DNA of 64,000 nucleotides from Terfezia claveryi (lineage: Eukaryota; Ascomycota; Pezizomycetes; Pezizales; Pezizaceae): positions 62,001-126,000 of the forward strand of contig WHUX01000107.1 of assembly GCA_015179025.1 (NCBI GenBank), in the 5' to 3' direction. The notes beneath the pieces were generated by a model that was not told the DNA's origin, ran no database searches, and was given only the letters and a program-made list of their open reading frames with translations. This document shows, piece by piece, positions 42,868-54,434 of this stretch. The first letter of the stretch is position 1. Every line of letters starts with the position of its first letter. The position numbers and the translations under genes were made by a program.

Positions 42868-44015
42868 CTAATGTTTGCAGTCCCGGATTAGGTGCCCCTC
42901 CTGGCCACACCGGTAACACAGCTTGCTTGCATTCCCTCCAACTCCAACTTGCCTACTATGCGGCCTTTGATATGGCTTCTGCTGTGGCTGCTCTTCTGTC
43001 AACATTTGCTGGTGCCTTACCGCTGTATGTTCAGGCAAGGCTGAGCTGTCCTTATGCTTCTTCGAAAAGCAGGTATTAGCGACATGCCCTTGACGTCCGC
43101 AGCGATTGCATGCATTGGCGTACTTCCTGACTGCTCCTCCTTCTTCTTTTTACACGTATCTGCTGAATGGCCTTGCTTGCCATAGTTGGTGCAAGTTTGA
43201 ACTCCTAAGCTTGCAATACCTTTGTCCAATTCATCAATCTCCATGGTTGTGTGGATCTGCCTGATACTCTGCCATAACTCTTCTTCAGATTCTCCGATCT
43301 CAGTCTTCGTCTTGATATTATTTGGGAGGGCGTTTCTGATACACCGCATCCTATTGAACTCATCAGTTTTCTTAGCTCCCTTCATGAGCCTTTCCATATG
43401 TGTTCGAGAAGCTGTAACAGATTCGGTAGACCCCCCTCTCCTGAATGGGTCCCAATGATACCTACCAAGTTCTATCTCGACAGCTCTTGCATCTACCTCC
43501 CCGCTAAACTGCTTCTTCAGAAGCTCGTACAATGATACTTCTTCTACATTTCCGCTTCCATCCGATATAGGTCTCTTCATATCGCTATGTTTTCGCCAGC
43601 AATTGGGACTATCAGAGTCTCCTTGGACTCCTTTAGAGCTGTAGTCTTCCCACCACTTCTTTGCGTCTCCTTCTAGCCTCATGGCTAGGTATTCCTGCAC
43701 ACAGTCTCTTTCCATGCCATAGTTCGACCTTCCATCACTATTCCTAGGATCCACATACTTGTATTCCCCATCTGGTTCTCCCTTGACAAACCCTCCATAA
43801 TATAACGGTAGGTTTTGGCGGATCAGCTCGAGCTTGATCCCATTATCGAAGCTTTCCAGGTCTGCCGCCTCTCCTGTGAACGGTTTGAGCTCTTTTAGCT
43901 TAATATCTTTTGGAAATGTCGTCGGCATTTTGCTAGGTTGGCTCGGTTTTGCTTGTGCTAGACTCACTCGGTCTGCTTGGTTCCTGTACTTCTTCTTCCT
44001 GCTGTTCTTCCTCAT
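42868..44015 (-). pseudogene. LTR-retrotransposon Gag with three zinc knuckles, isolated
   Basis: The likely start is MPTTFPKDIKLKELKPFTGE at 43928 (an upstream in-frame start lies at 44015). The capsid region includes CVQEYLAMRLEGDAKKWWED, then LYELLKKQFSG, GRYHWDPFRRGGSTESV and MRCIRNALPNNIKTKTEIGE. Three CCHC boxes follow: CTNYGKQGHSADTC (second Cys lost to Tyr), CNRCGRQGHVANTC and CYRCGQEGHLIRDC, ending at TAG 42868-42870. A frameshift lies between the first and second boxes (about 43095-43140). No pol region or LTR was seen next to it. Gag packages element RNA. Confidence 0.72.
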
Positions 44016-44433
44016 CAGAGTCCTCTTGTACTGAGACCCTCTTCAATGTTTGCCTTCCTCTTCGTCCTCTGCTACCCTTGATAGTCCAGACAGGTCCGTC
44101 TAATGACGACTACAAGCCTTTGATTTGGTCAGTATGATCCAGGCTGGCACTGAGCTCTACAGGTTCGTTAAAGAATTTCGTGAGCTCTGCTGGCTCGAAA
44201 GAAAGAACAGCGAGCTCTACAGGCTCGTTGAAGAAAATTTCACAGGGCTGCTTCCTTCTGCGTGATGAGTGCCAACTTGATGTTGAAGGTTGTTCTTTCT
44301 TACAAACTGCTCGCATACATATAACAAACATACAAACAGATATGCCAAGCTCCGCTTGGCAACGACGGCAACATCACAACATCTGAGACTTGGTCGAAAC
44401 GTGAACAACCAATTCACGAGACAAGCTGAAGCC
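44016..44433. other. Gene-free segment with repeated EPVEL-type coding words
   Basis: GAGCTCTACAGGTTCGTT-like words recur three times on the + strand (44150-44230). On the minus strand they would encode FNEPVELS repeats. No gene is assigned. Confidence 0.4.
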
Positions 44434-44848
44434 ATGGCCGAAGAGCGACCCAAGATCAATATCAACTCTCTTTCCGGTATGTTATCCATTAAACTCAATG
44501 ACGACAAGCTATACAACTTTCTCTAACTGAGGCTTGTCCATCCAACCTTACAGATCTCAAGAACACCACAGACGATGCTATCCCCAACGTACGTCTCCCA
44601 TTACTATTGCAGACTATACGTAAACCATCGGTTACTGAAGCTTACATCCAGCTATAGTACCTCAACTCCGTCGGCTACCGCCGAATCCACACTATTTACT
44701 ACGACTACAATTTCGGCTTCGAAGCTGTCACCCTTTACCCTGCGTATCATACTTTGCCCTGAATACCTCATTAACGTACTGGGTCTGGGGAGTTGAGTTG
44801 GGGAAGTTGAGTTGGGACTATTTATGTGGGAGAGAAGGATGGCATTAG
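44434..44848 (+). pseudogene. SPC2: SPC2 (signal peptidase complex subunit 2) pseudogene
   Basis: Exon 1 (44434-44476) reads MAEERPKININSLS; exon 2 (44554-44588) reads DLKNTTDDAIPN; exon 3 from 44658 reads YLNSVGYRRIHTIYYDYNFG, then FEAVTLYPAYHTLP and a stop. Introns are GTATGT...CTTACAG and GTACGT...TATAG. The D-L-K-N-T-x-D-D-A-x-P-N-Y-L block and DYxxGFEA are conserved in SPC2/SPC25, a membrane subunit of the ER signal peptidase complex. Compared with the family, about 15-20 residues between YLNS and GY are missing. The last part appears only in another frame (SYFALNTSLTYWVWGVE). It is therefore a truncated, frameshifted copy, and a working SPC2 should exist elsewhere. Confidence 0.72.
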
Positions 44849-45330
44849 GGTATTGTCTCATATGTGGGGGAGGGGGGAAAGGGGACTGCTATACCACAAG
44901 GCTGAAACGCTAACCGACTGGCTGTGCAGATAAAATTATTGACTCATATTGATAGAGATTTGCTGGGCATACCTCAAGTGCATAACAACAAAAGAGGTAT
45001 GGGCCCCCGATCTCTTAATATCAAAAGCCCCCCCCAAAAAAAACTCTTTAATATCAAGTACAAAATTGCTGGTTATACCTCAAAATAGGGACCTCCTTCT
45101 ACCGCAAGGCAGCTGAGGAGGCATAGGCGAAAGCATGGGATGGTCCTGAGCAACGGAGGATTCAACTTTGCATTGAATGCCTTCCCTACCACATCCTAGG
45201 ATTATCAAACTTAAGGGTGGAAATGAATATACTGAGGGACACTATTATGAAAAAGGATAAAGGATAAAGAGTATTGGACCGCGGGAGCTGCGGTTCCACA
45301 TTCGGGAGCTAATAAGATTCACAATCAGGC
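44849..45330. other. Intergenic, no gene supported
   Basis: No ORF of note. Short homopolymers near 45025-45045. Confidence 0.45.
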
Positions 45331-45690
45331 ATGGATGCACTTCCAAAGCTCTCTACTGCTGGGCTGCCAGCGAAGTATGTTGCACGCTTTAAGTCTCTTG
45401 TTGCTATTTGGGAAGTGGTAGAGGATCTCAACACCGAAGAGTGGTATCACATTCCAGATACAGATGAAATTGCAAGTATTGATCGAGCCATATGGTTATC
45501 ACAGGGGCCCCACCTAGTAGAAGGAAGATTTTATTTTTTTATTTATTTTTTTAAATATTAATGGAAGGAAGAAGAGCGCTCCCAAAGATGGTGTGAGCAA
45601 GCGCCGTGGGAGGAAACTCGGGCGTCCTGTAGAAATCATTCTACGCCATTCACTGGTTCGCGAGGATAATGTAGTATATTCGTATACTAT
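45331..45690 (+). pseudogene. Unidentified ORF with AT-hook-like tail, split by a tiny A-tail insert
   Basis: The first part, MDALPKLSTAGLPAKYVARF and following to HLVEG, is open from 45331. Past the insert at 45529-45563 another frame reads RKKSAPKDGVSKRRGRKLGR and on to a stop near 45690. RGRKLGRP is an AT-hook-like core. The family is not recognised, and the two parts may not belong to one protein because the frames do not match after removal of the insert. Confidence 0.3.
45529..45563 (-). mobile_element. 35-bp T-rich insert with 9-bp duplication
   Basis: TTTTATTTTTTTATTTATTT... bounded by GAAGGAAGA at 45520-45528 and 45564-45572. On the minus strand it ends in an A-rich tail, as if a LINE had delivered almost only its tail. 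Confidence 0.5.
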
Positions 45691-46807
45691 ATGAGAGAAG
45701 CCGCTTGCTTGGTTCTGGAAGAGAAAGAACGTAGGCAATCCATCGACTTAGATACCCAAATTCCCGAGATACATTACTTCCGAACCCATACCATTATCCG
45801 TCAACCCCGAAAACTCACGTCAGCGCCCAGGCAGTCATCACATTCATGCATCGTCCTATTATCTCGTCCCAACACCTCCGGCATACAAGGTGCGCTTTCT
45901 TCCACCATCGACGCCAGGGGCAAGCTGGGAGAGGGTAAGCTGGGAAGGGCGTGTTATATGAGATGGCGTAGATGTTTTATTTTCCAGTTTGAATTTAATA
46001 TGCAAGTGATACTCCGTAATGTAATGATCATCAAAAACACAGAGTTCTGGCACATAAATATCACTTTCATAGAGGTGTTCTCCATACAAAGCTAGAAATT
46101 AAGAGTTAAATAGAAATCAACCTGGGGACAGCCTGCTAGTAGTTGGGTCTTTTTCATTTGATAGTTTTTCTGCGACATGTCTCAGCTTCGGATCGTAAAT
46201 AAGGTTACATGTAGAATATCAATTGGAGATGGAATAAAGTAGGCATTGAACTATGTCTTGCTTTGACGTATACTCCGGATAACGAGCCGGGGTGGTGGGC
46301 AAGTTAATCTGCCCCGCCCTCGAGCTGTGTATATACAAGGGAAGGAAGAGGCGGAGTGGGGGCGTTGGGCTGAGGGTTACGGGTTGCGGTAGAAGATACG
46401 GGGGGCATGGAATTTGAGTTATTTGAATCAGAGTTAAGAATAGCTTTCTTTGGTTAATTGCTTGTTTGTGTATAGTGGGTGGGAGCGATTATTGGGTTGA
46501 GGAGAAGGGAGTGATTAGGTTAGATATAGAGAAGGTTAATAACCATTATTAGACATACAATAGCAGAATACGGTGCTTGATTATAGCCTTCTGAGCTTGT
46601 CGCTACAAAGGCCTCCGGAATCTGATTGATATATACATAATAGCGCTAGCATGAATTACCCTGAATTCGTTATTCGCAAAAGTATGCGTGAGATTAAAAG
46701 AACCCCCCCACATTTACTATCATACAGCCCACCATAGAGGCACCATAGACAATAGCAACAACTCCATCCTATTATCCCAAAACACCAACCTACCTCAAAG
46801 AAACCTA
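45691..46807. other. Intergenic, no gene supported
   Basis: A 134-residue ORF at 45691-46095 has no recognised motif. The rest is downstream of the VPS34 stop. Confidence 0.45.
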
Positions 46808-49728
46808 TTATCTTCGCCACATCTGCGCCAATCCATGAATTCTATCAATCACAATTGGCACCAGCGCATTCATACTATCATCTACAACCCCTTTCAGCGC
46901 CCTTACTGCCTCCTCATCACTCAACTCCAACTTAAACCTCTCCTTGACCTTCTCCGCCGCCTTCCCCGGCTCGACCCTAATATCTGGTAAATCACTCTCC
47001 ACCATCAACGCAAACAAATTCAAAATCAAATTACTGCTCTTCCTGAGCGTAGTATATGCCGTATAACAAAATCCCCTAAACTTGCTAAAATTTGTAGTAT
47101 TCACCCCTCCCATCCCATCTATCATCTCCTTGCACAGCTTCATCGCCGGCGCAAACGGCTTGGGATCTCTCCCAAGAATGAATTCAAAATCGGCATGGAA
47201 AAAGTGCCCGGTGGGAGTCAGGAGAAGATTGTCTAAATGGCGATCGCCAACGCCTAGGATGTAGGTTATTACACAGTACCCAGCGCAGGATTTAATATAA
47301 GTGTCCATAACCTCCGGTTTCACACCAAGGTCTGCAGTATCGTCGGGGTTGTGTTTCCGGAGGTAGCCAAGTACAGAGCCGCCGTTTCTGGCTTCGAAAC
47401 ACGCAGCAAGAGAAATGGAGGGGATGAACTGCATGACCCCGGTGTATACACTCGTTGCAAGAATCCTATATGGTGTGAGTTTAAGATCAAGGTTCTCTTT
47501 CCGCAGTAGCTTGTCCATGAGTGTGACAATCTGTATAACAAGCTGATCTTGCCGCAGATCATCTCCAGCTTTGAATATCACAGGATGCTTGGACCCTGAT
47601 TCCGTCTTGAGATATATCAGCAGTGGAGACAACGAGCTCTTGAAAATGTTGGAGTCCTCTGGGAAGCATCCGATGATCATAATCGTCGGGTCGACAGGAA
47701 GCGGCATCGGGTCGAAGGAATGTAATAAATTCTGAGGGTCAGAGAGGAATGCCTTTAACCTCTCAACTTTTTTAGGTCGATCTTCTTTTGACTCACGGAT
47801 CGTCCTAGAGAACTCTGATAAAACAAATATGAAGTCGGCTTGTCGCTTAAGCATATGCCGACGGGCCTCACCATCTTGCATACTCAAAAGTGCTAGCTGG
47901 AAGTCATATGCTATCTTTTGGAACAACCCCTTCCGCAGCTTATCCTCACACTCCACCATTAGATACCAATAGAAGTAACTCCCCAATACAGTGTTCGTAG
48001 CAGCCCGAGATATCAGGAATTCCGCTAGGCTAGAGTCACGCTTTACATGCTCTCTTTCCACAGAAACGCCGCCTACAGGGGGATTCTCCATTGGTATCTT
48101 TTCGAATTTCAGCGCTTGAACAAGCTGCAGAAGATATAGTTGTAGCTCCTCATCGTCTGCTTTTTTTAGCCGCTCCACTGCGTAGGCTCGGACGGCTGGA
48201 TGCTCAAACTGGGGTCCCAGAAGCTCGAGAGCGTCATCAACGTCAATTTCTTCCCATTGCGGGAGGAGTGAGACAGCTTGTTTGGCCTCCACATGCTCAG
48301 ACCACGAGACAGATTTGAGAAACTTAGTGAGAGCCTGTGACAAATTTTGATGTTAATATTCCTCCCTATGTTGGGGGGAAAAAGGAAAAAACCCACCTTT
48401 TTATCTCTTGTTAGATAGTACCTAAACTTCCATAACAAATCCTTTTCTCCGCTTGTAAGATCCTGCGTTGGTGAATATCTCATGATTTCCTGCACATTTC
48501 CTTAGTGTCCATATTACGTGGTCTGGCCCCCCCCCCAAAAAAAAACTTACATGCAACTCATCTCTTATCTTTGCATTTGGCTTCAACTCCTTATCTAATG
48601 GCCCATTTCTATGACTCCTCACTAGTCGTCTATGTTTCAACTCGCAAGGATTATCCGCTTCTGCTTCTGGGTCCCATACCCACCCTGACCAGTCATCATC
48701 GTCATCACCACCATCATCCTTCACTCCCGTTCCCGGTGGCCCGGTTGTTGTAGTAGTCATTGGGGACCGAAGTGCCTTAGACGACGGATACTCGTAATCC
48801 GCATAGACGACGGGGAAGTCATAGCGTGGGAATTCGATTGTGAGGTATATTTCATCTCGTTTAGCTCCGGAATTCATGCGTTCAATTTCGCGGAAAACTA
48901 GCTGGTCGAGCCATTCACAACGAGGAATTTCTCCTAATTCTTGCCGCTTCAATTGCTGTAAAGATACTGTAAATTAGCATGTTAAAACGTAAGTGAGACA
49001 GCAAAGTTGTCTAATCTTTCACCTTCTCTAATCGTTCAATCTCATCCGCCAGATCAGAAACACTGCTTGTTGTCGACTCCGCCAACCCATCCGCCTCCCT
49101 TCCCAACCACAACTTACATTTCTGCTTCCCCTTCTTCAGATTACTAAATCATAAAGGCACATTACTTAGCCACTAGTCTCACGGCACGCTAATTCACAAT
49201 AGACAGCTCAGAGCAAACTCACTTGTCATTCTCAAATAAGCTCATGGTCGTTCCTGCAAATGGTCTCCTCCCATCGGGTGCATTCCCATTTGGCTCCCAC
49301 ACCGTCATAGCTAACTGCGCTCCCCTCGGACAGTCCGCAACTCGTATAGGTAGCCGTAACCATTCGTTCCATTTCCGAATCCCTTTCAACGACTTGTATT
49401 TGGTTTGTGCTGGGACTGCCAGGGGCTTATTGTCCGCGAAGAGCTGGACGGTAACGTAGTAGTCCTGAAAAGTGGGATCGTTGGAGCCGATGTGCTTCAG
49501 GGAAGGGTCGGTGAGGAGGGCAGAGAGTGGTGGGGTGGGAATGGTGCCTTCGAGAGATTCACTAGGGGAGAAGGCCTCCGGTTAGACGTCTTCACAATAA
49601 AATGTAGCGGATGAAAACAGCAGAATGGTTTAGGTGATGAGAGAAAGAAGGATTGTAACGAACATCCGAACACTGACGTTTTCCTTCAGCTTCCACGATG
49701 GGGCGAATATGAATGGATCCATAGACAT
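46808..49728 (-). CDS. VPS34: Phosphatidylinositol 3-kinase Vps34
   Basis: Six-exon model, minus strand: 49728-49664, 49561-49223, 49143-49023, 48955-48551, 48489-48397, 48334-46808, giving 849 residues, the usual length. All introns are GT-AG (first donor GTTCGT) and phases close. N-terminal C2 domain (MDPFIFA..., YYVTVQLFADNKPLAVPAQT, KWNEWLRLPIRVADCPRGAQ), helical accessory domain (EIMRYSPTQDLTSGEKDLLW, ALELLGPQFEHPAVRAYAVE) and a C-terminal kinase with KAGDDLRQDQLVIQIVTLMD, the catalytic loop GVGDRHLDNLLL (D705, N710) and ILGRDPKPFAPAMKLCKEM. It makes PI3P on endosomes, vacuole and autophagosomes with Vps15 and Atg6. Oddity: the activation-loop DFG reads DFE (GAA codon 47183-47185, residue 725). 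The start could also be the second ATG two codons in. Confidence 0.93.
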
Positions 49729-51005
49729 AGCTGGTAAGAACCAGCCCACTGTGTTGCTGGTTGGCAGAAGAAATGCGAGAGCTAAGTACTTTAGATCATA
49801 AACCAGAGCTGAAGCCTCGATTATAGCTAACGCCAAGAACGATCTAGGTACCTACAGTTCCTTGGGCGCATAATATGCGGTGCCAGTGCGAGCGCGCCCG
49901 CTTATTTCTGAGGGGATAAATGCATAGTCTCGATCAGACCCACGATTTGGTCACGAGATGCTGGTCTGGTTGTACGGTATTTTATTTGGAAGACAGATCT
50001 TACATACCTAGATCTTACACAGCATACAAGTACCGTACAGTATCTACATCTAGGTATCTATAGTAAGGATAGTTATACTGTACTAGTACCGGTTCCCGAT
50101 CATAAGGCACAACACCACACGCCAAAATTAGATGTAAGGCGTTCGCGACCTTTCCAGATATATATACTCCGTAGCGAAATGACGTTGCGCCCGTCACCCG
50201 TGTTCTCGTGCCTACAGTAACTGTAAGTCCTGTGCTGTTTTTGTGCCGTCGCGTTGCTTTTGGACCTGACGAGGGTTGCATTTTGCAGAAGAAGAGAAGA
50301 AAGTACTTATCTACCGTACAGGTTCTTCATTTACCTACTCCTTAGCTCTGTGATATTTCCTTGACACAACTGCGACGAACGCTGTCCCCTGGAGCACAGA
50401 AGGAGAGACCAAGCATCATAGCATCAAGGACACCTTCGCTAAAGCTGAGCTGGCAGCTGTGGTGAGTTACATATTTGCTTTCTGCCATGCGGGCTTTCCT
50501 TCTTCTGCATCTAGTCGTGATGGGGCTCCGCCAGCGGTGCGTGCCTCGCAACCCCTCCCCAACCCCTCGCACCGACTTTAAACATATTGGACGATATTGA
50601 AGGCGAGGTAAACATGCTGCCAGAGTCCTAGCTGCGGGTATCTACACCAAAGTGGCCACGGAGGATGCCCATTTACATCGCCTTCTCTGCAGCATCTACA
50701 ACTACCACACCCCCCCCCCCCCTCCCCCTCTCCCCGCGTCAGCCAATACATACTCTACTATGGACAAATCTCCGCAATTCCAAAATACCTCCCCTCCCTA
50801 AGTATCCTATCCTATCCTGGCTTGGCTTACTGACTCCTTCGATACCCGCTGTTTTCCTTCATGTTACCTGATTCTTGTACATCGCGGAAGATCTTTCCCT
50901 ACCCACACTTACTCTTTTTTGGTCCCCCTTACTTTAGGACCGCAAGATGGAATGCCTGATATTAACATGGTGCATGACTTTGGCATGGCACGATAGAATT
51001 CGGAT
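49729..51005. other. Divergent promoter region between VPS34 and ATH1
   Basis: 1.28 kb without a supported gene. A C/T-rich tract (about 50708-50735), common near fungal transcription starts, lies 270 bp upstream of ATH1. Two short minus-strand ORFs (50015-50281, 50342-50572) show no motif. Confidence 0.5.
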
Positions 51006-54000
51006 ATGAGATATTCCTCTTTGCCACTAACCCCTGACTTGGGAGAAGATCTGTCGAGCTGTGATGGAGATGGAGAAGCGGAGGAAGCGAGAAGCTCAAT
51101 CACAAGCTTACGCTTGGCCCAGTCGCAAAATTTTGGAGCAATCTCAAATGATCACGAGGATATAAAGTTGGTGGAATCCGGTAAGTCCTGTTCAGTTTCT
51201 CCTCTTCCTCGTGTGGCACATTGCTCTTTCGCGACTAACCTGTCGGCGTAGAGCCACCACGATCGCTCAAAATGAAGATCCTAGGTTCTTCATTACTTGT
51301 GCTTGCACTCGCTGCAATTAGTCTACTCACTCTTTCGGCTTCATCGCCTGGTTTCGCCCACGACCGTCACCTGTCCTCCCCACCCCCACCAAACCCGGAT
51401 AAACCCGAAGAGTCAGCGAACCTATCTATGTGGGACGCGGACACATGGACTTTGACAACCACCTCCTTCATCCCTAACCGATATCAAGTGCAGCCCTATG
51501 TAGCGAATGGATACCACGGCTCTCGCCTTCCAGCAGAGGGAATGGGATTCTGGATTGACCGCAATCTTACGGGGAAGTGGCAGCCTGTGAATGGTTGGCC
51601 ATTGGACAATCTTCGTCAAACTGTCACTACTATTTCAGGGTTCTGGGATAGCCAAGAGAACACAACTGGCACAAACTTTCCCGAATTATTGAAGGAAGGT
51701 GGGGAGAGTGTGATTTCGGGAATTCCGGCTTGGAGCTCGTTCTTTGTTACAAGCGAGAGGGGCCATACATATGCCCCCGGCGTGGACAATTCCACAATCA
51801 GCAGCTTTAGGCAATCACTATCTTTGAAAAATGGTGTTGTTGAGACGGAGGTTACGTGGAGTCCGGAGGAAGAGCCGACTTGTAAGCTTAAATATACGGT
51901 GGTAGCGCATCGGAAGAGGATAAATCTAGGAATGGTCAAGTTGGAGGTTAGCTGTGCTAAGGCTACGAGGCTTACTATCACGGATATCCTTGATGGACAA
52001 GGCGCGCAGAGGACTACATTTGGCGGTAAGGGATATGTGAACGATGGAGCTACGATCTGGACGAGTGTTAAGCCACTAGGGATCTCAAACGTCACTGCGT
52101 ATGAGTTCTCTACTGTGGACATCGTGGACAATTCTGTTAGGGATCTATCCACTCGTTCAAATGCGGAGTCCAGGGCGTATGTATCTAAGAACGAGAGCAC
52201 CAGTGCACAGGAGTGGAATCTCACGGTGGATGGAGAGAAGTCAGTGACATTAGTCAAATACGTAGGAATTGCGTCTTCGGATGCATTCCCTGATGCCTTG
52301 GGTGTTGCGGAGATGGCGGCGGTGGGGGCGAAGGAGTACGGATGGAAGAAATTGATGAGGGAGCATGATGCTGCATGGGGGGAGTTGTGGGACAGTAGTG
52401 ATGTTGTAGTGCCGGGGGATGAGGAGTTGCAGATTGCGTTGAGGGCGAGTCTGTACCATTTGCTTGCGAATATTAGGGGTGGAAGTGAGGGAGCGGGAAT
52501 TGGGGATAATAGTATCAGCGTTGGTGGGCTGTCAAGTGATAGTTATGCGGGATGTGAGTTTCCTCCTTCAGCTTCACAGGAATATTTGTGATATCCAATG
52601 TACTAACGCATTTCGGAAGTTGTTTTCTGGGATGCCGATATCTGGATGTACCCAGGTCTATTGGTCCTCCACCCAGACCATGCCTCCGCAATCAACAACT
52701 ACCGACTCCGTCTCCTTCCACAAGCGCTCGATAATGCAAAGAAATACGATAAGCCCGGCGCATTATATCCATGGACGTCTGCGAGGTTTGGGAACTGTAC
52801 TGGCACTGGACCATGCGTGGATTATCAGTATCATGTGAATAGTGATATTGCACATTCTCATTGGAATTACTACCTCTCTACAGGGGATAGAGTTTGGTTG
52901 AAGGAGAAGGGGTGGCCAATTATTAAGGAGGTGGCAAATATGTGGGAAGGGAGGGTTACGAGGAATGCGTCCACGAATGGACAGTACTGGGTTTATAATA
53001 TGACTGATCCCGTGAGTATCCAGCCCTCTGAAGGAATGATGTAGGGAAGCTAACTTGAATATTTTCCAAGGATGAATATGCAAACCATATCACTAATGGA
53101 GCATTCACAAATGCGGGTGTTATCGTCATCATGGATCTAGCCATGTCCGCCGCGGAGCTTGTCGGGGAGAAATACCCTGCCAAGTGGAGGGATATTGCGG
53201 AGAATATGGTGGTGCCGTATGACTCAGACGCTAACATCATAGTCGAGTTTCAAGGAATGAACGGAAGCGTCGAGATCAAGCAGGCGGATGTAGTTCTCAT
53301 GAACTATCCTCTTGAGTGGAGATATAATGAGTCTCAGGCACTCGGGGATATGAACTTTGTAAGTCTCCAACTTCCATGTTTAACATATCCTGACACCCAC
53401 ACCCCGGCATATAGTATGCCCGAGCGCAATCACCGGACGGCCCGGCCATGACCTGGGCAATCTTCGCCATCAACTCCGCAGAACTAGAGCCATATGGATG
53501 CAGTGCATACACCTACATGCTCTACGGCTCGCAACCTTACCTCCGCGAACCATACTACCAGTTCTCCGAACAGATCATCGATGATTACTTCTCCAATGGA
53601 GGCACAAACCCGGCATTCACCTTCCTCACTGGCCACGGTGGATTCTTGCAAGTTGCCACGCACGGGTTCACGGGGTTCAGACATAGAGAAGATGCGTTCT
53701 ACCTCGACCCTTCGATCACTCCTCAATTCACAAAGGGCTTGGAAGTCAATGGAATGAAATTTCACGGAGGCATTTTCGATGTCAACATTGGCCTTGAAGT
53801 AACGACTATCTCCCGCAGGAAGTCCGGTAATAAGAAGAAAGATTCTCGCAGGCTAAGAGTCCGTCTAGGGAAGAGGAATAAGAATGCTGGGGATTACTTC
53901 CTTAAAGCGGGGGAGAACTTGGTGGTACCTACGTTCCGTGCGGATCTAGCTGGTCAGACGATCCCAGGGAATTTAGCACAGTGTAGGCCTATTGTTAGCA

Positions 54001-54434
54001 GCGATGGGCATGTTCCAGGCCAGTACCCCGTTGGTGCAGTAGACGGGTCTAACACCACAGCATGGCAACCCATCACCGACAGGCCTGCGGCGTTGACGAT
54101 CGACCTTGGCGAGATAAAATCTATCAAGGGAGCAGAACTCAACTGGGCGAGGACACCCCCGAATAAGTTTAGCATATATGCTAGCACTGCGGGGAAGCCA
54201 GATGAGGGCGATCAGGGGTGGGTGAAGGTGTTTGAGACGGACAAGGTTGAGATTAATGATCCGTGGAGTAAGGATGATGCGTTGGAGATTAGGAATAGAG
54301 TAGGGAATACGACAAGTGTGAATCTTGCGGGGAAGGTATTTCAGGGGAGGTGGGTTAGGTTGGTGGTCGAGGGGAGTAAGAGTTTGAAGAAGGGGGTGGG
54401 GGCGCAGGTGGCGGAGTTTGCGGTGTTGTCATAA
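51006..54434 (+). CDS. ATH1: Acid trehalase (GH65)
   Basis: Five exons: 51006-51180, 51252-52553, 52620-53011, 53071-53358, 53415-54434, giving 1058 residues, close to known fungal acid trehalases. The first exon adds a hydrophilic N-terminus (MRYSSLPLTPDLGED...) in phase. It is followed by a single hydrophobic segment LLVLALAAISLLTLSA, giving a type II anchor or signal. Translation from the ATG at 51272 would give a plain signal peptide. GH65 landmarks: YVANGYHGSRLPAEGMGFW, FWDADIWMYPGLLVLHPDHA, HVNSDIAHSHWNYYLSTGD, and DPDEYANHITNGAFTNAGV with the predicted catalytic acid Glu625. The C-terminal region (residues about 880-1058) resembles a carbohydrate-binding F5/8-type beta-sandwich. Many N-x-S/T sites fit secretion. 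It splits trehalose to glucose at the cell surface or vacuole. Confidence 0.93.

Noticed and set aside
45691..46095. 134-residue ORF
   Set aside because: No motif, not linked to splice sites, and overlaps a minus ORF of similar size; not supported.
51616..52257. 213-residue minus ORF opposite ATH1
   Set aside because: Antisense shadow of a well-supported GH65 gene.
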